Source of the DNA: Roseomonas indoligenes
GTDB taxonomy: Bacteria > Pseudomonadota > Alphaproteobacteria > Acetobacterales > Acetobacteraceae
Length of the DNA stretch: 64,000 nucleotides
Assembly: GCF_017813365.1 (NCBI RefSeq)
Contig: NZ_JAGIZA010000002.1
Location: forward strand, 1-64,000
Reading direction: 5' to 3'
Shown here: positions 54,902 through 63,771 of the stretch, piece by piece
Numbering within the stretch: position 1 is the first letter of the stretch
Layout: the number at the start of each line of letters is the position of its first letter
Position numbers and translations under genes: made by a program
The notes under the pieces: generated by a model
What the model saw: only the letters and a program-made list of their open reading frames with translations
The model's database searches: none
Told to the model about the DNA's origin: nothing

Positions 54902-56320
54902 ATGACGCCCGACGAGATCATCCTGCGCGCCGAGCGCGCCCTGGAGCGCCGGCGGCCCTGGGAGGGTGTTTGGCGGGACTGCTACGACCACGTCCTGGCG
55001 GGCACGCCGGGCTCGGGCGGCCCCGCGCTGTATGACGGGACGGCGGCGGATGCGGCGGAGCATCTGGCGGCCTCCCTGCTGGCCGAGTTAACGCCGCCCT
55101 GGTCGCGCTGGTTCGGTCTCTCGCCCGTGGACGAGGGGATGGACCCGGAGGTTCTGGAGCGGGCGGCGGAGGTGCTGCAGGGGCATCTGGACCAGTCCAA
55201 CTTCGCGCTCGAGATGCACCAGGCCTTCCTGGACCTCGTGGTGGCCGGGACGGGCGTGGTGTTCGTGGAGGAGGCGGCGCCGGGCGAGCCCTCCGCCCTG
55301 CGCTTTACGGCGGTGCCGCTGCGAGAGGCGGTGCTGGAAGAGGGCGCGACCGGGCGGCTGGACACGGTGTTCCGTCTCGTGCGGATGACGGCGGACGCGA
55401 TGGCGGCGCGCTACCCGGAAGCGGTCCTGCCGGCCGGGATCTTCCAGTCCGGCGATGTCGAGGCGACGCACAAGGTGATCGAAGCGGTGTGGCCGGGGCG
55501 TTCCGGGCCGCGCTTCGCGGCGGTGCTGGAGTGGGACGGGCGCGGGACGCTGCTGGCGAGCGGGCGGTTCGAGGAGAGCCCCTTCCTCGCCTTCCGCTGG
55601 CTGAAGGCGCCGGGCGAGACCTATGGCCGCGGTCCCGTGATGAAGGCGCTGCCGGATATCCGCACGGCGAACAAGGTGGTGGAGTTGGTGCTGAAGAACG
55701 CCTCCATCGCCGCGACCGGGATCTGGCAGGCCGATGACGACGGGGTGCTGAACCCGGCGACGGTGCGGCTGGAGCCGGGAAGCATCATCCCGAAAGCGGT
55801 CGGCTCGGCGGGGCTAACGCCGCTGGCGGCGCCGGGGTCCTTCGACGTGTCGCAGCTGGTGCTGACGGACATGCGGGCGCGAATTCGCGCCGCGCTGCTG
55901 GCGGACCGGCTCTCCGTTCCGCAGCAGCCGGGGATGACCGCGACGGAGGTGCTGGAGCGGAGCGCGGAGACGGCGCGGCTGCTCGGCGCGACCTATGGCC
56001 GGCTGCAGGCGGAGCTGCTGACGCCGCTGGTGGCGCGCTGCCTGTCGATCCTGCGGCGGCGCGGGGAGGTGCCGCCGATCCTGCTGGACGGGGCGGAGGC
56101 GCGGATCGCCTACCAGTCGCCGCTGGCGCGGGTGCAGGGGCGGGCGGATGCCTCCAACACCCTGTTGTTCCTTCAGGCCGTGGCGGCGCTGGGGCCGGGG
56201 GCGGCGGGGGTCGTGGACCTGCCCGCGGCGGCCCGGCACCTGGCCCGCACCCTTGCCGCCCCGGCCGCCATCCTGGCGCCCGCGCCCAACCCGATGCCCG
56301 AACAGGAGCCCAGCGCATGA
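54902..56320 (+). CDS. Phage portal (head-tail connector) protein, podovirus type
   Basis: 472 residues of the T7-like portal family (Head-tail connector). The dodecameric ring sits at one vertex of the capsid and passes DNA. Features: DCYDHVLAG, LAASLLAELTPPWSRWFGL, the MHQAFLDLVVAGTGVVFVEE helix-strand, and TYGRGPVMKALPDIRTANKVVELVLKNA, typical of the family. RBS GAGGGGGAG before the ATG at 54902. Translationally coupled to the next gene (ATGA). Slightly shorter than T7 gp8 (536). Confidence 0.9.
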   Translation: MTPDEIILRAERALERRRPWEGVWRDCYDHVLAGTPGSGGPALYDGTAADAAEHLAASLLAELTPPWSRWFGLSPVDEGMDPEVLERAAEVLQGHLDQSNFALEMHQAFLDLVVAGTGVVFVEEAAPGEPSALRFTAVPLREAVLEEGATGRLDTVFRLVRMTADAMAARYPEAVLPAGIFQSGDVEATHKVIEAVWPGRSGPRFAAVLEWDGRGTLLASGRFEESPFLAFRWLKAPGETYGRGPVMKALPDIRTANKVVELVLKNASIAATGIWQADDDGVLNPATVRLEPGSIIPKAVGSAGLTPLAAPGSFDVSQLVLTDMRARIRAALLADRLSVPQQPGMTATEVLERSAETARLLGATYGRLQAELLTPLVARCLSILRRRGEVPPILLDGAEARIAYQSPLARVQGRADASNTLLFLQAVAALGPGAAGVVDLPAAARHLARTLAAPAAILAPAPNPMPEQEPSA

Positions 56321-57063
56321 GCGAGAACCTGCTGGAGATCGAGACCGATCCCGAGGAGGCGGAGGCAGTGCCCGAGCGTCTAGAGCGACCGGAGGAGGTG
56401 CCGGAGAAGTTCTGGGACGCTGAGCGCGGCGCGCTGCGGACGGAGGCGCTGCTGAAGTCCTACCGCGAGCTGGAGCGGAAGCTTTCCGCCCGCCTCGCGC
56501 CGCCGGGCGAGGACGCGCCGGAGGAGGAGCGCCAGCGCTTCCGCCGGGCCATCGGCGTGCCGGAGACGGCCGAGGAGTATGTGGTGGAGCAGCGCCACGA
56601 GCTGGTGGGTGCCGACCCCGAGGTGAACGCCATGTCGCATAAGGCGGGTTTCACCCCGGCGCAGGTGCAGGTGGTCTACGACCTGGCGGCGGATCGGCTG
56701 CTGCCGATCGTGGCCGAGGCGGCGGGGCAGTTCGAGGCGGAGCGCCAGCGGGACCGGCTGCGGGCCGAGTTCGGCGGGGAGGAGCGGTTTCGGCGCACGG
56801 CGAAGCAGATCGCCGCTTGGGGCCGCGCCAACCTGCCTGCCGAAGTGGTGGCCGCGCTTTCGACCACTGCGGACGGGGTGATCGCGCTGCACCGCATGAT
56901 GGAGAAAGGTGAGCCCGTCCTGGCGCGGCAGGGGGCGGCCCCGGAGCCAATGGACGAGGCGGGGCTGCGCAAAATGATGCGCGATCCCCGCTACTGGCGA
57001 AGCCGGGAGCCGGACTTCGTGAAGAAGGTGACTGAAGGCTTTCGGCGGCTCACGGGAGGGTGA
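56317..57063 (+). CDS. Phage scaffold-like protein
   Basis: 248 residues, acidic and largely helical: PEEVPEKFWDAERGALRTEALLKSYRELERKL is the motif seen in T7 gp9-like capsid assembly proteins. It would guide capsid assembly and leave before DNA packaging. The C-terminal part ends in a short helical hook (FVKKVTEGFRRLT). Its start overlaps the portal stop. Confidence 0.82.
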   Translation: MSENLLEIETDPEEAEAVPERLERPEEVPEKFWDAERGALRTEALLKSYRELERKLSARLAPPGEDAPEEERQRFRRAIGVPETAEEYVVEQRHELVGADPEVNAMSHKAGFTPAQVQVVYDLAADRLLPIVAEAAGQFEAERQRDRLRAEFGGEERFRRTAKQIAAWGRANLPAEVVAALSTTADGVIALHRMMEKGEPVLARQGAAPEPMDEAGLRKMMRDPRYWRSREPDFVKKVTEGFRRLTGG

Positions 57064-57482
57064 TGCAAGACTCTCAACCTGATCTTCAGGTTTTCTGGCT
57101 AAGCTACTGAAACCGGAATCGGGAAGCGGCGTTTTCCCGATACCTTCATGCGACGGGCAGTCACCGACTGCATCCCCCCAAGGGTGGCTCCCGTCCGCGC
57201 CGGTCCCGCATCCCCCCTCGTGCGGGCCGGCTGCGGGGGCGGGCGGCACCCTACTTCCCCCTGGTGCCGCCTGCCCCCGTCCTACTTCCCGAAAGGGCCC
57301 CCTCCGCATCGCGGGGCGGGGCCCTTCTTCGTTCTTATCCCCTTTCCGGCGCGACCAACCTGCCCGGCCCTATCGGGCCGCGGCGGGCGCGCGCCGTTCC
57401 GCGCGCCGCCCGGCCCCGGTTCGCCGTGCCAACCGGTCGGCCGCACGCCTGCGCCCCAGAACCCCATCCGAAGGAGGACCGC
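57064..57482 (+). other. Hairpin-rich gap between scaffold and capsid genes
   Basis: 419 bases without a credible gene. Four inverted repeats lie in a row: AACCTGA/TCAGGTT (57076-57092), ATCGGGAA/TTCCCGAT (57118-57141), GGCGGCACC/GGTGCCGCC (57242-57271) and a full terminator at 57293-57335. The rest is C-rich. AAGGAGG directly precedes the capsid start. Probably a terminator plus a promoter and leader for the capsid gene. Confidence 0.6.
57293..57335 (+). terminator. Intrinsic terminator upstream of capsid gene
   Basis: AAGGGCCCC and GGGGCCCTT (9 base pairs, 16-base loop), then CTTCGTTCTT. It separates portal-scaffold from capsid transcription. Confidence 0.7.
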
Positions 57483-58316
57483 GTGTCCGCCACGATCGAC
57501 CAGGCTTTCGTGAAGCAGTTCCAGGCCGAGGTGCACGAGGCCTATCAGCGCCAGGGCAGCAAGCTTCGCCCGACCGTGCGCTCCAAGACAGGCATCCACG
57601 GTGCCTCCACCGTCTTCCCGCGCGTCGGCAAGGGCACCGCGGCGGCGAAGGCGCGCAACGGCGTGGTGCCGGTGATGAACCTCGACTACTCCGCGGTGGA
57701 GTGCTTCCTGCAGGACTACTACGCCGGCGAGTGGGTGGATAAGCTCGACGACGTGAAGTCCAGCGTGGATGAGCGCGCGGTGGTGGCGAATGCCGGTGCC
57801 TATGCGCTGGGCCGCAAGACGGACGAGCTGATCATCGCCGCCCTCGACACCGCGACTCAGGAGGCGGTGGGCACCGCGGCCGGCACGACCGATACGGACG
57901 GGCTGACGAAGGCGAAGGTGCTGCTGGCCTTCGAGGCGCTGGGCGCCGCCGATGTGCCGGATGACGGCAACCGCTACGCCGTGGTGGGCTGGAAGCAGTG
58001 GAGCCAGCTGCTGCAGATCGAGGAGTTCGCCAATTCCGACTACGTCGGCGAGGCGGACCTGCCCTGGAAGGGCATGCAGGCCAAGCGCTGGCTCGGCGCG
58101 CTGTGGATGCCGCATTCCGGCCTGACGAAGAGCGGTAACCTGCGCTTCTGCTACTTCTACCACCGCACGGCGCTCGGCCATGCCGTGGCGCAGGACGTGA
58201 TGACCGACATCACCTGGCACGGCGACCGCGCCGCGCATTTCGTGAACAATATGATGAGCCAGGGCGCGGTGCTGATCGACGGCGTCGGCGTCGTGCGGAT
58301 GCGCGCGGCGGAGTGA
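57483..58316 (+). CDS. Phage major capsid protein, podovirus type
   Basis: 277 residues. Start: GTG at 57483, after AAGGAGGACC. The HK97-type fold is suggested by the N-arm (DQAFVKQFQAEVHEAYQRQGSKLRPTVR), an E-loop region (HGASTVFPRVGKG) and the C-terminal DITWHGDRAAHFVNNMMSQGAVLIDGVGVVRM. The sequence NLDYSAVECFLQDYYAGEWVDKLD is typical of capsids from alphaproteobacterial podoviruses. It is a single-gene unit between two terminators, as expected for a highly made protein. Confidence 0.88.
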   Translation: MSATIDQAFVKQFQAEVHEAYQRQGSKLRPTVRSKTGIHGASTVFPRVGKGTAAAKARNGVVPVMNLDYSAVECFLQDYYAGEWVDKLDDVKSSVDERAVVANAGAYALGRKTDELIIAALDTATQEAVGTAAGTTDTDGLTKAKVLLAFEALGAADVPDDGNRYAVVGWKQWSQLLQIEEFANSDYVGEADLPWKGMQAKRWLGALWMPHSGLTKSGNLRFCYFYHRTALGHAVAQDVMTDITWHGDRAAHFVNNMMSQGAVLIDGVGVVRMRAAE

Positions 58317-58338
58317 CCGGCCCGACGCCCTGACGAGG

Positions 58339-58366
58339 GGCCGCGCGGCGATGCCGCGCGGCCTTT
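58339..58366 (+). terminator. Intrinsic terminator after capsid gene
   Basis: GGCCGCGCGGC, loop GAT, GCCGCGCGGCC (11 base pairs), then TTTCCTCCCT, 22 bases after the capsid stop. Beyond it, 58367-58557 holds no further signal that I could support except the GGAGG before the next gene. Confidence 0.78.
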
Positions 58367-58557
58367 CCTCCCTCACGAGACAACGCGCGCGCTGCTGCCC
58401 CCCTTGCCTGCCGGGGAGCCGGTGCGCGCGGCGCGTGGGGCCGGTGCTTGCGGTGCACCGCCTGTTCCGCGCCCGCTCTGGCGCGACGTTCGCGGCCGCA
58501 CCGGCGCCGGCCCCCGCGCAATCCCTTCCTCATTCCTGAACTGGAGGCACCGAACCG

Positions 58558-59124
58558 ATGGCGCTGTCCGCCCTCGCCCTCTGCTCGCGCGCGCTGCTCA
58601 AGGTCGGCGCGCAGCCCATCGCCTCCCTCGAAGAAGGAACCGCCGAGGCGGAGGTCGCGGCCAACCTCTACCCGGGCACGCGGGACGCGCTGCTCTCCTG
58701 CCATCCCTGGTCCTTCGCGACGGGGCAGGCCGAGCTGAACCGGCTCGATGCGGTGCCGGTGGCCGATCTCTCCAACGCGTTCCAGCTGCCGGCGGGGCTG
58801 CTGCGCGTGATCTCCGCCGGCAGCGGGCGCGGGCGGGGGATCGTCTACCGGATCCAGGAGGGCCGGCTGCAAGCCGATCCCTATCAGGTGACCCTGACCT
58901 ACGTGGTCCGCCCGGCGGAGGCCGAGTTCCCGCCCTTCTTCGCGGCGGCCCTGGTCGCGCGGCTGGCGGCGGAGTTCTGCCTGCCGCTGACGGAGAGCAC
59001 CTCCCGCGCGGACATGCTGCACCGGATCGCGGAGACGGAGCTGCGCCAGGCTCGGCTGGCGGACAGCCAGCAGGCGACGCCGAAGGCCATCGACGGCTTC
59101 ACGCTGATCGGCGCGCGGGGCTGA
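58558..59124 (+). CDS. Tail tubular protein A-like (T7 gp11 type)
   Basis: 188 residues, the adaptor between portal and nozzle in short-tailed phages. Family features: ALCSRALLKVGAQPIASLEEGTAEAEVAANLYPGTRDALL at the start and HPWSFAT after it, with PPFFAAALVARLAAEFCLPLT in the helical C half. RBS GGAGG. Length close to T7 gp11 (196). Confidence 0.9.
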   Translation: MALSALALCSRALLKVGAQPIASLEEGTAEAEVAANLYPGTRDALLSCHPWSFATGQAELNRLDAVPVADLSNAFQLPAGLLRVISAGSGRGRGIVYRIQEGRLQADPYQVTLTYVVRPAEAEFPPFFAAALVARLAAEFCLPLTESTSRADMLHRIAETELRQARLADSQQATPKAIDGFTLIGARG

Positions 59125-59130
59125 TACGCC

Positions 59131-61011
59131 ATGCCCGTCATCAAGCGCGCCAAGACGGCCTTCACGGCCGGGGAGCTGGCACCGGAGCTGCTGGGGCGCG
59201 GCGACGTGCCGGCCTGGGGCAACGGCGCCGCCCGGCTCCGCAACATCTTCATCCAGCCCACGGGCGGCGTGCAGCGCCGGCCGGGGCTGCGCCACATCGC
59301 CACCCTGGCGGGACGCTCGCGCCTGGTGCCCTTCGAGGTGAGCACGGAGCAGACCTATCTGCTCGCGCTGCGTGAGGGCGCCTTGCGCGTGTTCCAGGGC
59401 GACACCCCGGTCGTCGAGCTGGGCGGCCCCTGGACGGCAGGCATGCTGTCGCAGATCGTATTCACGCAGAACGCGGAGATGCTGCTGCTGCTGCACCGGG
59501 AGATGCGGCCGCAGGTCGCCGCCCGCACGGCGTCCGGCGAGTGGTCCGTGCGGCCGGTGGAGTTCAGCGGAGAGCCATTCTACCGCTACGCGCCGGCCGG
59601 AGTGACGCTGACACCCAGCGCGACAACGGGGAGCGTGACGGTCACGGCTTCCGTAGCCGTGTTCGAGGCCGGGCATGTGGGGGCGCGACTGCGGCTGGAG
59701 GGGCGGCGCGTTCTCGTCACGGGGTATGCATCCCCGACCGTTGTCACCGCGACAGTGCAGGATGCGCTGTCCGGCACGGACGCGACCGCTTCGTGGGACG
59801 AGAGCGCCTTCGGGGCCGCGCGAGGCTGGCCCGCCAGCGCCTGCTTCCACCAGGGAAGGCTGGTGCTGGGCGGGGCGCGGAGCCTGCCGAACTGGCTGTG
59901 GTTCTCCCGCACCGCCGACCCGTTCAACTTCGACCTCGGCGAAGGGCTGGACGATCAGGCGATCGCCTTCAGCCTCGTCTCGGACCAGCTGAACGCGATC
60001 CGCGCCGTCTTCGCGGGGCGGCACCTGCAGGTCTTCACCTCTGGCGCGGAGTGGATGGTAACGGGCGATCCGCTCACCCCCGCTTCCATCCAGGTGACGC
60101 GGCAGACCCGCGTGGGATCGCTGGCGGACCGCAGCGTGCCGCCCCTCGACGTCGATGGGTCCACCGTCTTCGTCGGGCGCTCCGGGCGGGCGGTGCACGA
60201 ATTCTCCTACACCGACCTGCAGCAGGCCTATCAGGCGGACGACCTGGCGCTGGTGGCGCGGCACCTGATCGTCTCACCCGTGGCCATGGCCTACGACTCG
60301 CGCCGGCGGCTGCTGCACCTGGCGATGGCGGATGGCGGCCTGGCGACGCTGACGATCTACCGGGCCGAGGGCGTCACGGGCTGGACGCGGCAGGAGACGG
60401 ACGGGGCCTTTCGCTCGCTTGCCGAGATTGAGGGCGCTGTCTACGCCGTGGTGGAGCGCGCCGGCAGCTTCCGCCTGGAGCGCTTCGACGATGCGCTGAC
60501 GCTGGACGCCGCGGAGACCCCGACCGGCAGTGCCGCGGGCACCGTCTGGTCCGGGCTCGATCACCTGGAGGGACGGATCGTCGCCGTGGTGGCCGATGGC
60601 GCGCCGCGCGATGCCGCGACGGTGGTGGGCGGCGCGATCACGGTCGATCCCGCGGCGGGCGCCGTGCAGGCCGGGCTTCCCTTCACCCACGTGGTGGAGC
60701 CGATGCCGCCGGAGACGATCTCCGCCGCCGGCGCAAGGATGGGGCCGGTGCGGCTGGTCTCCATCACCTTCCGTCTGCTGGGGACGGGCACGCTGGCGGT
60801 GGATACCGGGCGCGGCGTGCGGCCCGTGCCCTTCCGCCGGCTGGACTCGCCGCTGCTGGACGCGGCGCCGGCGGCCTTCACGGGTGATGTGACGCTGCGG
60901 GCCTTCGGCTGGCGCCGGGATTCCGTCGCGCCGCTCTGGCGCATCGAGGATCCGGCGCCGCTGCCCTTTACCCTGCTTTCCGTGACCACCGAGACGAGGA
61001 CGACCGACTGA
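59131..61011 (+). CDS. Tail tubular protein B-like (nozzle, T7 gp12 type)
   Basis: 626 residues, the nozzle of a podoviral tail. N terminus KRAKTAFTAGELAPELLGRGDVPAWGNGAARLRNIFIQPTGG is characteristic, then HQGRLVLGGARSLPNWLWFSRTADPFNF and HEFSYTDLQQAYQADDLALVARHL of the propeller. Shorter than T7 gp12 (794). Six bases after the gp11-like gene and overlapping the next by one base. Confidence 0.92.
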   Translation: MPVIKRAKTAFTAGELAPELLGRGDVPAWGNGAARLRNIFIQPTGGVQRRPGLRHIATLAGRSRLVPFEVSTEQTYLLALREGALRVFQGDTPVVELGGPWTAGMLSQIVFTQNAEMLLLLHREMRPQVAARTASGEWSVRPVEFSGEPFYRYAPAGVTLTPSATTGSVTVTASVAVFEAGHVGARLRLEGRRVLVTGYASPTVVTATVQDALSGTDATASWDESAFGAARGWPASACFHQGRLVLGGARSLPNWLWFSRTADPFNFDLGEGLDDQAIAFSLVSDQLNAIRAVFAGRHLQVFTSGAEWMVTGDPLTPASIQVTRQTRVGSLADRSVPPLDVDGSTVFVGRSGRAVHEFSYTDLQQAYQADDLALVARHLIVSPVAMAYDSRRRLLHLAMADGGLATLTIYRAEGVTGWTRQETDGAFRSLAEIEGAVYAVVERAGSFRLERFDDALTLDAAETPTGSAAGTVWSGLDHLEGRIVAVVADGAPRDAATVVGGAITVDPAAGAVQAGLPFTHVVEPMPPETISAAGARMGPVRLVSITFRLLGTGTLAVDTGRGVRPVPFRRLDSPLLDAAPAAFTGDVTLRAFGWRRDSVAPLWRIEDPAPLPFTLLSVTTETRTTD

Positions 61012-61451
61012 TGGCACAGCTTGCCCCCGTCGTGACGCTCGCCGCCACCGGCGCCTCCATCTACTCGCAGATGGAGACGGCGAAGCGGCAGAAGAAGAAC
61101 GCGCAGGCCCAGCAACAGAACGCGCAGGTGCAGCAGGCGGCGCAGGAACAGGTCCTGGCCGCGCAGGCCGCGCAGGACACCGCCGAGCGGCAGCGCGCGC
61201 TGGACAGGACGATCGCCTCCTCCCGCGCGCGCCTGGCCGCGGGCGGCGTGAACCCGGACGAGGGATCCGGCGCCGCCATGGCGGCCGGGCTGCGCGGTGC
61301 CGCGGCGGCGGCGCAGGGCACCAACGACGCGGTCTATGCCGCGCGGCTCTCGGCTAACCGGAAGTCGCTGCTGGACGGGGACTCATCGCTCAACAACTGG
61401 GTACGCGCGGGGCAGGGCCTCGGCCGCGCCGTGAAGAGCCTGCTGGACTGA
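61011..61451 (+). CDS. Small internal virion-like protein (T7 gp14 type)
   Basis: 146 residues. One hydrophobic stretch (6-18) near the N terminus, then a long Gln/Ala-rich coiled coil (20-65), then AAGGVNPDEGSGAAMAAGLRG. The position after the nozzle and the layout resemble T7 gp14, an ejected core protein. The two large partners (gp15 and gp16) are missing: the tail-spike gene follows after only 37 bases. Confidence 0.7.
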   Translation: MAQLAPVVTLAATGASIYSQMETAKRQKKNAQAQQQNAQVQQAAQEQVLAAQAAQDTAERQRALDRTIASSRARLAAGGVNPDEGSGAAMAAGLRGAAAAAQGTNDAVYAARLSANRKSLLDGDSSLNNWVRAGQGLGRAVKSLLD

Positions 61452-61488
61452 CAACCTCACGCCCACGCGGCGGAACCGGAGAATCCTG

Positions 61489-63771
61489 ATGGCCGAGCAC
61501 ATCCGCATCGGCGACATCGCGCCGCGCGTGCAGTACGTGGCCGATGGCGCGCAGACCGCCTTCGTCTATCCTTTTCCCGTCTTCCAGGCCGACGACATCG
61601 CCGTGCATGTCGATGCGCTGCCCATGGCCGCCGGCTACGCCGTCTCCGGCGCCGGCAATTCGGAGGGCGGTCTCGTCACCTTCGCCCGGGCCCCGGCCGC
61701 CGGCGCCAGGGTGGTGCTGCGGCGCCACCTGGTGATGCAGCGGGTGACGGACTACCAGCCCAACGGCGTGCTGCGGGCCAACACGCTGAACGACGAGCTG
61801 GACCGCCAGATGGCCGCCCTTCAGGAGGTGAGGGAGGAGGCGACGGGAACCATCCGCCAGGGGCCGGGCGAGGCGGGCGGGCGGTTCGAGCTGCCGCAGC
61901 GCGCCGCCCGTGCCAACCGACTTCTGGGCTTCGACAGCCTTGGCGACATCGCCACCTTCTCCCGCGGGGAGGCGACGCTCTCCGCGCCCTTCCCCGGAGC
62001 GATCCCACGCACGGTGGAGGACAAGCTCTCCGAACGCCTCTCCGCCCGCGACTTCGGGGCGACCGGGAACGGCGTGGCCGATGACGGCCCGGCGCTGCAG
62101 GCGGCGATGAACGCGGCGGCCGCCTCGGGCAAGTTCCTGGACATCGGAGAGGGAACCTTTCGCACCACCATCCCGCTGACCCTTCCGGGTGCCGCCGCGG
62201 GCCTCTCCATGCGGGGTGCCATCCTCTATGCCGGCGCGGGCGGGGAGGCGGCGCTGACGCTCGGTGACGGCGGCAACGTGCGGAACCGCGCGAAGATCTA
62301 CCAGGGGCTGCGGGTGCTGCGCGCCGGTCTCTCCTCCTGGGAGGATGAGCGGGACGTCGGCATCCTCATCCGGAACCAGGACTCCGGCTTGATCGACATC
62401 CGCCAAGTGGAGATGTTCACCATCGGCGTGCAGACCCTGGGCGTGGAGCGCGGCTTCGAGGACAGCGTGCTCTATCTCGGCCGCATCGTGGACAACCGCT
62501 ACGGGCTTGATGTGCGGACGGCGAGCGCGGCGGCGTGGAACACCTCGGTGCGCTACTACGGCGGGCACTTCGCCATGTCGCTGGCGACCTATCCCGACAA
62601 GGACCGCTACGGCATCCGGCTCTCCGCCGCGCCCGGCGCTTATGTCGCGCACAACCGTCACGTCTTCGATGGGCCGGCCTTCGAGCTGCAGGCGCGGGAC
62701 CGGCCGATTGACGGGATCCCCTTCCTGATCGGGGTGAACTCGCGCGCGGTGGTGGCCCGCAACATCCGCATGGAGGGCTGCGACGCCTTCGTGGCCCGCC
62801 ACACCGCCGGCGCGCAGGATCACCTCTACGAGGTGGCCTGGGCCAGCCAGGCCTATGGCGTGGACATCGACTACACGGCCACGGCGACCCGCGTTGGCAG
62901 CGTGGTGCGCTGCTTGCACCAGGCGGCGGCGCACCGGGAATCAACCCGAACGCTGGCGGAGGTGCCGAATCTGCGCGCGGCCGCGATCCGGTGGAACGCG
63001 GCGGAGATCGGCTTCGAGAAGCTGGCCTGCCTCTCCACCAATGTCGGCAACGCGCCAACCCTGCTACCGCAATTCGCCTTCCAGGCGCTGGACAGCTATG
63101 TGCTGACGGATCGCGGCGTGATCCTGCCGGGTGGGCGTGGCCTCGGCTTCGTGGTGGATGCGCGGAAGTGCAAGGAGTTCGCACTGGCCGTCGATGCCGA
63201 CGACCCCCGCATGATCATCCAGTGCTTCGGCGCGGGGAACGCGCTGCTGACGGCGGCAGACGGGGTGATGGTCCGGGCCTCCGGCATGTCGCTGACCTAT
63301 GTGGACGGGCCGCGATGGTGGCAGGGCAATGCGGACAGCAACGACGCCGGGCTGACGCGGCTGCAGGTGGTGCGGCTGGCGCCGCAGGTGCAGACCGCGA
63401 TCATCGGCGTGGCGCGCGTGGGCACGGATTACGAGGTGCGGAGCATGCGCTTGGCCTGCGACCCCTCACAGAGCCCGGCGGTGCTCTACGGCACGCCGGA
63501 GCTGCCGCACGGCGCGCGGGAACTGAAGGCTGAGATGGCCTGGGACCCGCCCTCCATCGCGGCGGGCGGCTCGGCCTCGCTCAATGTGCCCTGCACGGGG
63601 GTGCGGCCCGGCGACTTCGTGCAGGCGGCCTTCAGCCTTTCCTCGTCGGGCGTGATGTTCCTCGCGCAGGTCGGCGCGCAGGACGTGATCACCGTCACGG
63701 CCTGGAACCGCAGCGCGGCGGCGATCGACCTGAACGCGGGCACGGTGCGCGTGCGGGCGGTGAAGTCTTGA
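61489..63771 (+). CDS. Phage tail spike/fibre with beta-helix domain
   Basis: 760 residues. The first ~150 match the T7 gp17-type attachment domain (YVADGAQTAFVYPFPVF, LRRHLVMQRVTDYQPNG). A short linker leads to ARDFGATGNGVADDGPALQAAMNAAA, the start of a pectate-lyase-like right-handed beta-helix, as in spikes that cut surface polysaccharide. No catalytic residues can be assigned. It would set host range. The next gene begins in the stop codon overlap. Confidence 0.9.
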   Translation: MAEHIRIGDIAPRVQYVADGAQTAFVYPFPVFQADDIAVHVDALPMAAGYAVSGAGNSEGGLVTFARAPAAGARVVLRRHLVMQRVTDYQPNGVLRANTLNDELDRQMAALQEVREEATGTIRQGPGEAGGRFELPQRAARANRLLGFDSLGDIATFSRGEATLSAPFPGAIPRTVEDKLSERLSARDFGATGNGVADDGPALQAAMNAAAASGKFLDIGEGTFRTTIPLTLPGAAAGLSMRGAILYAGAGGEAALTLGDGGNVRNRAKIYQGLRVLRAGLSSWEDERDVGILIRNQDSGLIDIRQVEMFTIGVQTLGVERGFEDSVLYLGRIVDNRYGLDVRTASAAAWNTSVRYYGGHFAMSLATYPDKDRYGIRLSAAPGAYVAHNRHVFDGPAFELQARDRPIDGIPFLIGVNSRAVVARNIRMEGCDAFVARHTAGAQDHLYEVAWASQAYGVDIDYTATATRVGSVVRCLHQAAAHRESTRTLAEVPNLRAAAIRWNAAEIGFEKLACLSTNVGNAPTLLPQFAFQALDSYVLTDRGVILPGGRGLGFVVDARKCKEFALAVDADDPRMIIQCFGAGNALLTAADGVMVRASGMSLTYVDGPRWWQGNADSNDAGLTRLQVVRLAPQVQTAIIGVARVGTDYEVRSMRLACDPSQSPAVLYGTPELPHGARELKAEMAWDPPSIAAGGSASLNVPCTGVRPGDFVQAAFSLSSSGVMFLAQVGAQDVITVTAWNRSAAAIDLNAGTVRVRAVKS

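Noticed and set aside
54708-56320. Missing terminase as proof of domestication
   Set aside because: In T7 order the terminase lies after the tail-fibre gene, so it may simply be beyond the right edge of the window.
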